Both the position numbers and the translations under genes were made by a program. This document shows positions 1 through 7,511 of a stretch of DNA of 64,000 bases, piece after piece. Numbering within the stretch: position 1 is the first letter of the stretch; every line of letters starts with the position of its first letter. Location: the NCBI GenBank assembly GCA_003168355.1, contig PMSQ01000115.1, forward strand, positions 1-64,000, written 5' to 3'. The notes below the pieces were generated by a model. It was not told the DNA's origin. It did not search any database and saw only the letters and a program-made list of their open reading frames with translations. This DNA comes from Acidobacteriaceae bacterium. GTDB taxonomy: Bacteria; Acidobacteriota; Terriglobia; Terriglobales; Acidobacteriaceae.

Positions 1-84
1 GCCGCGCGAAGCGTCGCGTTTTTGCGACACTTTAATCGCGCGTTTGGCTCGCTTCCTTATCAAACTGCGCTACTACCGCGTGTG
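1..84 (-). repeat. Partial MITE-like element (left edge)
   Basis: Read on the minus strand, this stretch matches the element at 1975-2119. It has the same end (ggtagt..gcagtttgat), then aaggaagcgagccaaacgcg and a gcgacgc/gcgcggc core. The rest lies outside the window. It is inverted relative to the copy at 1975-2119, so the two copies flank the genes between them. Confidence 0.7.
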
Positions 85-105
85 CCGAATGCAGAGGTCT
101 CTCGC

Positions 106-717
106 CTAACTTGGGTCAATTCTGATTTTTAGAGCGGTGAGAAACTTCCGGTCGCCGGCGGTGAGTTGAATGGGCGCAGGGCTCTCGCCTCGCATCTGCG
201 GGTTCCCCCGCGGAAGCTCGCGTTGCAGTGGAGACGCCTGGACCTGAGCATAGGCGGAGAAATCGAGACAAATAATGACTTCATGCCCTGCACTTTCGAC
301 CTCGGAGGCGATTCCTTCAAAGCGATCGCTCGACTCGATTGCCTCGTTGACGATGCTGTCGAGTTGGTTGTAATAGCGGCTTTTCTTGATCGCTGCGCTG
401 GCGGCATTTCTTAATTCCTGAGTTAGTCGGCCGATTTGCTCAACCGCAGGCGCCGCCCGAACTCCGGCCGGCCTGGGCAACGCAAAGACACCCTCTTCAG
501 TTCTGACGCGGATTTTGACGTGGGGCACAAAGGAGTTGAATACGCTGCGACCGGCAGCCCGCAATTCATCGACCATGGCTTGAACCAAAGGATCGGTGTC
601 GATCTCCAACTTGAGCGCTTGCACCGCCGCATAGAAAGCGGGATCCTGTTGCAAAGTTTCTTCGGCTGCACGTTCCATGCTCTCAAGCAGCGATCGCATT
701 ATTTTTCTGTCGATCAT
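106..717 (-). CDS. Hypothetical protein, YlbF-like helical N-terminus
   Basis: This encodes a 203-residue protein that I do not recognise. Residues 1-60 are predicted helical and acidic, with an Axx-LK-x-EI-x-x-DP-x-x-Q pattern faintly like the YlbF/YmcA family. A proline/arginine-rich linker and a second helical part follow. There is no signal peptide or membrane segment. The frame is open up to 1113, but residues upstream of 717 are low-complexity and Arg-rich. The ATG at 717, preceded by GGATAAGGG, is the better start. The gene stands alone, facing left, between a partial repeat and a gene-poor stretch. Its function is unknown. Confidence 0.55.
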   Translation of the reverse strand: MIDRKIMRSLLESMERAAEETLQQDPAFYAAVQALKLEIDTDPLVQAMVDELRAAGRSVFNSFVPHVKIRVRTEEGVFALPRPAGVRAAPAVEQIGRLTQELRNAASAAIKKSRYYNQLDSIVNEAIESSDRFEGIASEVESAGHEVIICLDFSAYAQVQASPLQRELPRGNPQMRGESPAPIQLTAGDRKFLTALKIRIDPS

Positions 718-1239
718 ACCCTTATCCAGCCAGGCCCGACCCCAGACGGAATCCACGGCTGTCTCTTCCGACCATCGTTCCCTTCCGACGGGCCCGACGG
801 GCCTGGGAATGCGTCCTCGTCTGTGGCTATTTCTTTCATCGACAGATTCAACATAGTCTTTGGGAGTTAGAGCTAGCTGCGCCAAACTATTAGTTTGCCT
901 TAATCCATAGCTCAGTTTGTCGTTGGGTGGGGGCCGACGGTGTTTTCTCTCGAACAGGTGAAAAAGGATTTTTCGGGCAGTAAGGTTGAAAATTACAGGC
1001 GCGCCGGGTTCGACCGCACACACCTGGGAAACTAGCCGGATGAAGAACTGGCAAAGGCGTTTAGCGAGGGCACGAAAGTTCCATTTTGTGAATTTGTCCG
1101 GTTTTTGTAACAAAAGGCAGAAATATCCTTGACGTTCTCTGGCTCATGTAATATCGTCGCCACAAATGCCCCCCCGGCATGTTTAGTGAACATAGGCAGG
1201 CTGCCTGCAAAGCGGATCGGAGCAACTGATTCGCACGTT
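718..1239. other. Gene-poor stretch upstream of the LuxR-type gene
   Basis: I see no convincing coding sequence between 718 and 1509. The stretch holds the upstream region of the leftward gene at 106-717, a short palindrome near 1198-1208 (gcaggctgcctgc) and the 15-bp tandem array at 1240-1299. The region probably carries regulatory DNA for the rightward gene at 1510. Confidence 0.4.
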
Positions 1240-1299
1240 ACGGGTCGCTAGAATACGGGTCGCTAGAATACGGGTCGCTAGAATACGGGTCGCTAGAAG
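1240..1299. repeat. Four tandem copies of a 15-bp unit
   Basis: The unit acgggtcgctagaat occurs four times in direct succession at 1240, 1255, 1270 and 1285. Only the last base of the fourth copy differs. There are no spacers, so this is not a CRISPR array. It lies 210 bp upstream of the LuxR-type gene. It could be an iterated operator or a slippage-prone minisatellite. Confidence 0.9.
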
Positions 1300-1509
1300 A
1301 TGTGACTAGCTTTGAGCTGGCACGCATCGTATCTTTTCCCCAACTCGCTCGTTTTCGCAAAAATCTCGGGATACCTGTCCGGAAGCCATTTTTAGCAACG
1401 GACTGAAGTAGGGTCCAGCCGCCGGTTACTCTCGCGGAAATTCCTCTACCGCGTGGGCACTTGAGCGATCGCTGGTCGACTACTGCGATCGTTCGGTCGG
1501 AGGATAACC

Positions 1510-1959
1510 ATGCGCACCAGCCCAACCCTAATCGCCATGGAGCCACCCGCAGAAGCTGCGGATAGTAGCGTGGAAGAAGTCATTCGCACCCTGACGGGAT
1601 TGATCGAAGCGGTAAGCCGCGGAAGAACCGCCAACGAATCTTCCGGAAATCCCGCTGAAGAAGTGCTGGTTGATACAGAAGTGGATGGCTCCCGTTATCT
1701 TCTGTTGCGTATGCGACGGCTGGGCAGCAGTCGTGTTCAACTGAGCCCGCGAGAGCAGGAGATTGTCCGAATGGTAGCCAAGGGACACCCTAACAAAGTG
1801 ATCGCGGATGTACTGAACATCAGCTCATGGACCGTGTGTACCCATCTGCGGCGCATATTTGCCAAGTTGGGTGTGGGATCGCGGGCGGCCATGGTGGCTC
1901 AACTCCTGGAGTTGGGAGTTCTCGCGTCGGACCATCGCATCGCACCAGTTCCGCGGTAA
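1510..1959 (+). CDS. LuxR/GerE-type transcriptional regulator without a receiver domain
   Basis: This 149-residue protein has a classical LuxR-type helix-turn-helix at residues 78-135. It begins LSPREQEIVRMVAKGHPNK and has the typical ..TV-x-THLRRIFAKLGV-x-SRA recognition-helix region, so it should bind DNA as a dimer. The first 75 residues are acidic and lack the Asp phosphorylation pocket of a response-regulator receiver. The input signal is therefore unknown, or comes from a partner protein. The ATG follows a good ribosome binding site (ggagg, 6-7 bp upstream). A 15-bp tandem array lies upstream, and a MITE-like element begins just after the stop codon. Confidence 0.85.
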   Translation: MRTSPTLIAMEPPAEAADSSVEEVIRTLTGLIEAVSRGRTANESSGNPAEEVLVDTEVDGSRYLLLRMRRLGSSRVQLSPREQEIVRMVAKGHPNKVIADVLNISSWTVCTHLRRIFAKLGVGSRAAMVAQLLELGVLASDHRIAPVPR

Positions 1960-1974
1960 AGCAATCTCTGGCAT

Positions 1975-2119
1975 GGGTAGTGGTGCAGTTTGATAAGGAA
2001 GCGAGCCAAACGCGCGATTATTGCGTCGCAAACAACGCGACGCGTCGCGCGGCTCGCCCAGATTCCTCACGGCGCAAAGAACGCTTGTTCGGAATGACAA
2101 TCAAACTGCACCACTACCC
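1975..2119. mobile_element. MITE-like element with 20-bp perfect terminal inverted repeats
   Basis: The left end, gggtagtggtgcagtttgat (1975-1994), is exactly complementary to the right end (2100-2119). Both sides are flanked by the direct repeat tggcat (1969-1974 and 2120-2125), which looks like a target-site duplication. The 145-bp interior codes for nothing. The interior (gcgagcc..acgcgcgattattgc..) recurs at 1-84 and 28003-28105. Confidence 0.85.
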
Positions 2120-2131
2120 TGGCATGGAGAC

Positions 2132-3034
2132 TCAGAGGTGGTACTCCGATTCGGGTATTAGTGGCAAATTGTCCCGCGAGCCAGGCGCAACTCCTTCTGA
2201 GACCAATGTTTCATAGCGCGTATTCTGTCCGGACGACGTAATTTCCGTCACCTCCGCACCCCTCGGAGCGCGGCGCAGCAAACGCAACACATTCCCGCCT
2301 AACACCATAGCCCGCTGATCGGGAGGCAAACCAAGTAACCGTATCTTGTGCAGCTCCAATCCGGGATGCGTCCAGGGCCCATCCGAGCCAAACAGCAACT
2401 TCCGGGGTCCAGCCCGCCTGATGGCTTGAACCAGATAATCAAACTGCCGGACTGCAGACGTGTCCGCATGCACGTTCGGATAACGCGCGATTTGATAGAT
2501 CACCTGCTGATGAGCCTTCCAGTCGTCGGTGAAGCTGCCGAGGTGCGGAATGATGAAATTCACGTCCGGATATTGCGGGGCCAGCATGTCCACAACTTCG
2601 GGCCGGCTCACAACATCGACCAGCATCGGCAGGCGAAACTTTCGCGCAGCCTCGCAGACTTCCCGTGAGGGCATGGCGTCAAAGCCGTGCACTTTAATGC
2701 CGCGACATCCCCAGTTCTTTAGAGCTCGCCCCACCATGTCAAAAATTCGCCCAGCATCCCGCTTGGCGTGAACAAAAGCAAATCCTATCAACCGGTTCGG
2801 GTTTCGCGCGACAATCCGGCCCAGCTCAGCATTGGCTTCGTCGTAATTGCTATGGAAGGCCGGAATGACGATCGTCTTGTTGATCCCTGCCGCGCGGGCT
2901 CGGCGCAAATAGGACTTGAGGGGTGCGATCGTGTTCCATGGCGCGGTCATGCGGTCACCCTTCCCGGCATGGCAGTGACAATCGATGATCTGCGGATGGA
3001 CGAGCTGCGAATGAGTGATCATGAGCTTTGCCAT
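2132..3034 (-). CDS. Amidohydrolase family (amidohydrolase-2 type) TIM-barrel protein
   Basis: This 300-residue metal-dependent hydrolase or decarboxylase belongs to the amidohydrolase-2 superfamily. The metal-binding residues are visible in order: HxH in IDCHCHAG (His20, His22), GIKVHG (His116), IIPHLG (His164) and the catalytic aspartate in FGSDGP (Asp218). It has no signal peptide, so it is probably cytoplasmic. The substrate cannot be read from sequence; the family acts on small carboxylated or amide substrates. The gene starts inside the 3' end of the upstream M20 peptidase gene (16-bp overlap), so the two are translationally coupled. The ATG at 3034 follows AAGGGCAA. Confidence 0.85.
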   Translation of the reverse strand: MAKLMITHSQLVHPQIIDCHCHAGKGDRMTAPWNTIAPLKSYLRRARAAGINKTIVIPAFHSNYDEANAELGRIVARNPNRLIGFAFVHAKRDAGRIFDMVGRALKNWGCRGIKVHGFDAMPSREVCEAARKFRLPMLVDVVSRPEVVDMLAPQYPDVNFIIPHLGSFTDDWKAHQQVIYQIARYPNVHADTSAVRQFDYLVQAIRRAGPRKLLFGSDGPWTHPGLELHKIRLLGLPPDQRAMVLGGNVLRLLRRAPRGAEVTEITSSGQNTRYETLVSEGVAPGSRDNLPLIPESEYHL

Positions 3035-4437
3035 TCAGTTTGCCCTTGCATCCGCTTTGCGCCCGGCAACTTCGCGGCCAATGCCAGGTACCAAATGCTG
3101 GTTGCAATCGCGTTGTAGAAATTGGGTAGGTGAAATTTCTCGTTGGGGGCGTGAATATTGTCATCCGGCAGGCCAAAACCCATAAGAACCACGGGAACTC
3201 CGAGCTTTTCCTGAAAAGTGGTAACCACGGGGATCGAACCACCCGAACGCAGGAAGACAGGCGGCGAGCCGAAGCCCTTCTTGTAGGCGAATGCTGCCGC
3301 GCGAACGGCGGGGTGGTTACGGTTAACCAGAGCCGGTTTGATGGCCGAGAATGTGCGCACTGAGGAACGCACGGCCGGCGGAGTAATGCGTGCAATGTGG
3401 TCGCGAAACAGCTGCGCCACTTTTTCCGGATGTTGGTCCGGGACTAAACGAAAACTAAGTTTGGCAATGGCACGCGCAGGAATGATGCTCTTGGCGCCAC
3501 GGCCATGATGCCCTCCTGCCATGCCGTTCAGAGTCAGCGCCGGCCGAATCGTTGTACGCTCGTAGAGACTGAAGCCCGATTCTCCCCATCCCCGCTCCAC
3601 CTTGGCATCCTGCAGAATCTGTTCGTCGGTGGGTCCCGTGCCCGCCATGAAAGCGCGCTCTTTTTCGCCCCAGCGCCGCACATCATCGTAAAAGCCCGGA
3701 ATGGCCACACGTCCGTGAGCATCGTGCAGGCCGGCAATCATCTCGCACAGAGCCTGCAGAGGATTGTGAACCGCACCGCCGAAATTACCGGAATGCAACT
3801 CATGCGGAGGACCTTTTACTTCCAGTTCCGCTCGCAAACCGCCCCTCTGCGCGTAACTGATTGCCGGGCGATCTGGAGCGAGCATGCGAGTATCGGAGAT
3901 AACTGCCGCATCAGCCCGCAGCGCGCGCTTGTTCCGTTCGATGAACGCCGTTAAATGCGGGCTACCGATCTCCTCTTCGCCTTCGAAGATGCACTTCACA
4001 TTAACCGGCAGAGCCCGGCTGCTCTTCAAATAGGACTCCATCGCCTTCACGTGGGAAAAAAGTTGCCCTTTATCGTCAGCCGCGCCGCGAGCGTAAAGAT
4101 CATCGTTCTTAAGCGTCGGAGTGAAGGGCGGCGTATGCCATTCGCGTAGCGGCTCTCCCGGTAGAACGTCATAGTGGCCATAGATAATGAGAGTGGGACG
4201 GCCGGGGGCGCGCAACCACGACGCGTACACGATGGGATTGCCGCGAGTAGGGACCACGCGAACTCGATCGAGGCCAATACGCTGCAGATGCCGGGCCAGC
4301 CACTGAGCGCAACGATTCAGATCCGCGGCACGTCTCGGATCTGAACTCACCGAAGGGAAACGAATGAATTCCTTGAGTTCCGCCACAAATTGCCGACGGT
4401 TCGCGTGAGCGTAGCGGAGAGGTCGAAGGGCAGTCAT
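3019..4437 (-). CDS. M20 family dipeptidase / metallopeptidase
   Basis: This 472-residue zinc peptidase is of the carnosinase/CNDP type within family M20. Visible active-site elements are GHYDV (His88, Asp90), RGAADDKG (bridging Asp near 121), EGEEEIGSP (general-base and ligand Glu near 154-155) and the dimerisation-domain signature GRGAKSIIP. It is predicted to hydrolyse dipeptides or acylated amino acids in the cytoplasm. An in-frame extension to 4593 would overlap the previous gene and has no family character. I therefore use the ATG at 4437, nine bases after the upstream stop. It forms an operon with the amidohydrolase downstream. Confidence 0.9.
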   Translation of the reverse strand: MTALRPLRYAHANRRQFVAELKEFIRFPSVSSDPRRAADLNRCAQWLARHLQRIGLDRVRVVPTRGNPIVYASWLRAPGRPTLIIYGHYDVLPGEPLREWHTPPFTPTLKNDDLYARGAADDKGQLFSHVKAMESYLKSSRALPVNVKCIFEGEEEIGSPHLTAFIERNKRALRADAAVISDTRMLAPDRPAISYAQRGGLRAELEVKGPPHELHSGNFGGAVHNPLQALCEMIAGLHDAHGRVAIPGFYDDVRRWGEKERAFMAGTGPTDEQILQDAKVERGWGESGFSLYERTTIRPALTLNGMAGGHHGRGAKSIIPARAIAKLSFRLVPDQHPEKVAQLFRDHIARITPPAVRSSVRTFSAIKPALVNRNHPAVRAAAFAYKKGFGSPPVFLRSGGSIPVVTTFQEKLGVPVVLMGFGLPDDNIHAPNEKFHLPNFYNAIATSIWYLALAAKLPGAKRMQGQTEWQSS

Positions 4438-4445
4438 AAACTTCA

Positions 4446-5891
4446 CTACGTCCAGCGCGGTTGTACCTGGTCCGCAAGCATCCACTTGCCGACCTCGTCC
4501 AACAATGCCCGACGAATCCGAACCGCTATCGTCGGTTTTTCCCGAGTGGCAATCCCAACCATGTTCAAGGCATCTTTTGCGCCAGGTAACCATGCGGGAC
4601 TGCCACTGTGGCCATGTTCGACCTTCATCTCAGTTTGGATCAGCTCGGGCGTGAGGTTCGTGACTTGCCCGTTCATGGCAAATTGAACGCGCCCCTTCGT
4701 GGCGTCAGTGCACCTCGGCCGATTCCAGGTGGCCGGCGGGCATTCCCCGGGGTATCCAGAGCAGCGAAGCACGGCGGTTTGGAGCTGAGGATCGGCTAAT
4801 GGTGAGATCTTGTTGCCGAGAGTGGACCAAAAACCGTAATTCGAGGGCAAACACTGTTTCAGGTCGGTGGGCAAGCATTTTTTCAGCGTGATCAGTCCAT
4901 AGTCGAAGCCGTTGTTGGTGGCGTTTGAGCTTTTCCAGGTGGCGCTGACTCTCAGGTTGATTGGCGTGAATCGGCCCACGGGCTCGATGTCTCCGTCGCG
5001 CGCCGGAATCACGATCACAGACCTGGCCAGAAGTGGAGGTTTAATAACACTCTCCCCAGTACGGGGGTTGAGTGTGGGATCTTCTTGTGTCACCAGGCAG
5101 TGCGCGGCGGTCAGGATGTGGCGTGGACTTATGAGAACACCGGTGCCGGTTGCGGCCTGGGGTGTGAGTGCACCATGGCTCAATACCAGCCCGAAGTCGA
5201 TGAGAAGCGAGCATATCCACTTGTGTGGAACTCGCTGAGAATCCATTACGGGAGCGGGATCCGGCAGCCTCAACAATTCGTATTCCGCCTCGGCTCGCCT
5301 CCCCGCATCAGGCAAGGCGCCGCGCGTTCTCCACTCGTAGCCGCCGCCGGGACGCGGCACCAGAACCGGGTAGCTGGCGGTAATGCGGGTGGAGAGAGCA
5401 ACCTCAACTCTTCGATTGAGGGCACGCTCTGCCTCGGAGCGCGGGTTCGTAGCAGCTAGACGGCGAGCGCCTGCGCCTCGAGCTTGCCACACGATCCGGG
5501 AGGAGATGTCCCGCTTGTTGATTAGCTGCCGAAGTGCGTGCTGGAGCGACAAAGCGCGTCGAGTGCTGATTTCGTCTTCGAATGCCCGGCCTCTCTGTGC
5601 ATCTCGGTCTGCGTGTCCCACCAATTCGACTTGCACCACCGGGGAACAGCCCGCTTTATAACTCCCGACGATCAGCCCTGCGGTCTGTTCCACCTTGCGC
5701 CGTTCCCTGGCCGGCAACGATGCAACGTCCTCCCGATAGCGAGAGAATCCGTTGACCGTGATCCGACCCGGGCCGGGACATACCTGACCGCCAGCGCCAC
5801 CCTCCCGTTCAGCCTCGAGTGCAAGATCCGTGCCTGAGAGACTCGCGATCAAGTGTTCAATTTCGTTTTCGAACTCGAGTTCGAGATTCAT
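4446..5891 (-). CDS. ELE-tagged OmpA-like / trypsin-like serine protease fusion
   Basis: This is a 481-residue fusion. Residues 1-30 form an acidic alternating leader (LELEFENE..) like that of the neighbouring genes. Residues 45-168 resemble an OmpA/MotB-type peptidoglycan-binding fold (VELVGHAD.., ..RALSLQHAL.., SEAERALNRRVEV). Residues 225-470 are a chymotrypsin-fold protease with His264 (TAAHC), Asp330 (FDYGLITL) and Ser429 (GHSGSP). All three catalytic residues are present, and at least six Cys could form disulfides. No Sec signal peptide precedes the leader, which is odd for a disulfide-bearing protease. The ATG follows GAGGAGAG. This is the last gene of the tagged cluster. Confidence 0.85.
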   Translation of the reverse strand: MNLELEFENEIEHLIASLSGTDLALEAEREGGAGGQVCPGPGRITVNGFSRYREDVASLPARERRKVEQTAGLIVGSYKAGCSPVVQVELVGHADRDAQRGRAFEDEISTRRALSLQHALRQLINKRDISSRIVWQARGAGARRLAATNPRSEAERALNRRVEVALSTRITASYPVLVPRPGGGYEWRTRGALPDAGRRAEAEYELLRLPDPAPVMDSQRVPHKWICSLLIDFGLVLSHGALTPQAATGTGVLISPRHILTAAHCLVTQEDPTLNPRTGESVIKPPLLARSVIVIPARDGDIEPVGRFTPINLRVSATWKSSNATNNGFDYGLITLKKCLPTDLKQCLPSNYGFWSTLGNKISPLADPQLQTAVLRCSGYPGECPPATWNRPRCTDATKGRVQFAMNGQVTNLTPELIQTEMKVEHGHSGSPAWLPGAKDALNMVGIATREKPTIAVRIRRALLDEVGKWMLADQVQPRWT

Positions 5892-5958
5892 TCACTCTCC
5901 TCGGTGCTTGTTCTCCCTGTCGCCTGATCGCGTCGAGTTCGAGGTCTTCGGCTCCTGA

Positions 5959-6576
5959 TCAAAGAGTCGGGCAAGAAGAATCGGCAAAGAGCAATTGGCC
6001 GGACGCTACGCAGTGGTAACCGAAGACGCATACCCCGCCGCTTTGGCCCGAAACGGTCACGGTTCTTGTGGCGGCCGAAAGCTGAACCGAGAGGGCTATC
6101 GATCCGTCTCCGGTATTCACCGAAACATTGCAGACCCAGTTCGGCGGCGGGGCAGTGCAGGAAATGCGCTGGACTGTGAATGACGACTGCCAGATTCGTC
6201 TCAAGTAGTGTTCGGCAGCGTGCTTGGAGAAGCTCTGCGGATCGCTCTCCCAACCCGTACAAGCAGCTTCCTTAAGCATGGGTCGAACAATTGCATCACG
6301 GGTTTGAACCCATTCCCTCCGGAAGGTCATGTCGGTAGGCTTTAGCTTTTTGCCGGTCCATTCTGGATGGCGATCATAAAAGACGGAGTCCGTGAGCCTG
6401 TTTTCATCGGTGACGCCGTGCGCGATTTGATCGCCAGCGACTGTTTCGTCGCGGCGACGCCGCGCTTTCGGGTCGATCGGAACCTCGCCTTCGACTTCCG
6501 ATTCGAGGTCGCTCCGATCGAGAAGGGCCATTAGACTTTCGAGTTCGGCTTCAAATTCGAGTTCCGCATCACGCAT
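5959..6576 (-). CDS. ELE-tagged hypothetical protein
   Basis: This encodes a 205-residue protein. The first 32 residues are the acidic tag (AELEFEAELESL.., DLESEVEGE). Then comes a helical stretch with DSVFYDRHPEW and FRREWVQTRDAIVRP. The last 80 residues form a Cys-containing, probably beta-rich module (six Cys, including ISCTAPPP and CVFGYHC). I recognise no enzyme motif. The ATG follows GAGGAG. It sits between a metallopeptidase-like and a serine-protease gene of the same tagged cluster, so it may be a cell-wall or carbohydrate-targeted cargo protein; that is inference. Confidence 0.75.
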   Translation of the reverse strand: MRDAELEFEAELESLMALLDRSDLESEVEGEVPIDPKARRRRDETVAGDQIAHGVTDENRLTDSVFYDRHPEWTGKKLKPTDMTFRREWVQTRDAIVRPMLKEAACTGWESDPQSFSKHAAEHYLRRIWQSSFTVQRISCTAPPPNWVCNVSVNTGDGSIALSVQLSAATRTVTVSGQSGGVCVFGYHCVASGQLLFADSSCPTL

Positions 6577-6671
6577 AATTTTCGTCTCCTCAAAACGAAC
6601 TACTGGTCAGGCCATTTGTGTCCCAGCGCGAACCGGTCTATTCATGCCAGGTGAGGCGTCTCGGTCGGGTT

Positions 6672-7478
6672 TCATATTCGATTTCCGCAGGGAAGGCTGA
6701 GGCACCGCCGGACAGCAGAGGGATCTCCACCAAAGCCATTGACCCGCAAGGCAAAGGCCGCATAGCAATGGGCGTCAAATCTCCGCGGGGAGGCGTCGTC
6801 CCCCAGATCGAAAAGCAGGTGTAACGTTTCGTGGATGATGATTCCCGCTCGGCGGTCGACTTCAGGGAGTCCCGGGAAGCGCCGGTCCACAAGTTGCAGG
6901 CGCGGATCATCGAGTCCGCGCAAGGGATTCCCTCCTAGTTCGGCCGAGGTTCGAGCATCCCAGAATCTCGCGCAGAGAAAAATTGTGCGGCGGTCTAGCG
7001 CGGTCGTTGGAGGATCGACGCGCGCAAAATCGTCTGCGCAACAGACGTTTTTCGCGCAAACGCTTGCGGTGTCCCCACAGATGAACATGATTTCGCGCCC
7101 AGGGCCCAGTTCGTGCGCGACAGAGCGAAAACGATTGGCAACGCTGGCGCCCGAAGGCGCATTTCCGGCCCCCGAAACTGCAAAGGATGGACCGTGACAG
7201 AAGAAGGCTTGGAATAGGCGTGTGGTCTCTTGAGCGCTTTTGCTACCGGAATCGGCCATCGCTGCGTCGATCTTGTTCGCTGCCGCGTTGGCCAACCTGA
7301 TCGCTTCCAGAATCGCTTGATGTAAAACAGCGAAGCATCCCCTCTCCTTACAGCCGGTACAGCCTACGTCGCCCTCGCTCGTTTCGCTCTCCGACTCCAG
7401 ATCGCTCTCTAAAAGAACGCTCATCAATTCTTCGAGTTCGGCTTCCAGCTCAAGGTCGGAGTTATACATGTCATACAT
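6672..7478 (-). CDS. ELE-tagged metallopeptidase-like protein (HExxH, M35-like)
   Basis: This 268-residue protein opens with the acidic tag (residues 8-36, LELEAELEELM.., DLESESE). A Cys-rich patch (CTGCKERGC) follows. Zinc-site residues HETLH (His216, Glu217, His220) are followed 14 residues later by FDAHCYAAFA. That arrangement resembles the aspzincin/M35 pattern N-A-[DE]-x-Y-A, but here His237 occupies the usual acidic position. Eleven or more Cys suggest disulfides, hence an oxidising destination, yet there is no signal peptide. The RBS AAGAGGCGAG precedes the ATG. The protein is predicted to cleave protein substrates outside the cytoplasm. The family assignment is moderate. Confidence 0.75.
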   Translation of the reverse strand: MYDMYNSDLELEAELEELMSVLLESDLESESETSEGDVGCTGCKERGCFAVLHQAILEAIRLANAAANKIDAAMADSGSKSAQETTRLFQAFFCHGPSFAVSGAGNAPSGASVANRFRSVAHELGPGREIMFICGDTASVCAKNVCCADDFARVDPPTTALDRRTIFLCARFWDARTSAELGGNPLRGLDDPRLQLVDRRFPGLPEVDRRAGIIIHETLHLLFDLGDDASPRRFDAHCYAAFALRVNGFGGDPSAVRRCLSLPCGNRI

Positions 7479-7511
7479 GGACTCGCCTCTTCGGGGAACT
7501 TCGGATTGGAA

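Noticed and set aside
718-1113. In-frame N-terminal extension of the 106-717 gene
   Set aside because: The extra 132 residues are Arg/Pro-rich without family character, and an ATG with a Shine-Dalgarno-like sequence exists at 717.
1240-1299. CRISPR array
   Set aside because: The repeats are directly adjacent with no spacers and no cas genes are present.
4438-4593. N-terminal extension of the M20 peptidase
   Set aside because: It overlaps the end of the serine-protease gene and has no homology-like character; the ATG at 4437 follows the upstream stop directly.
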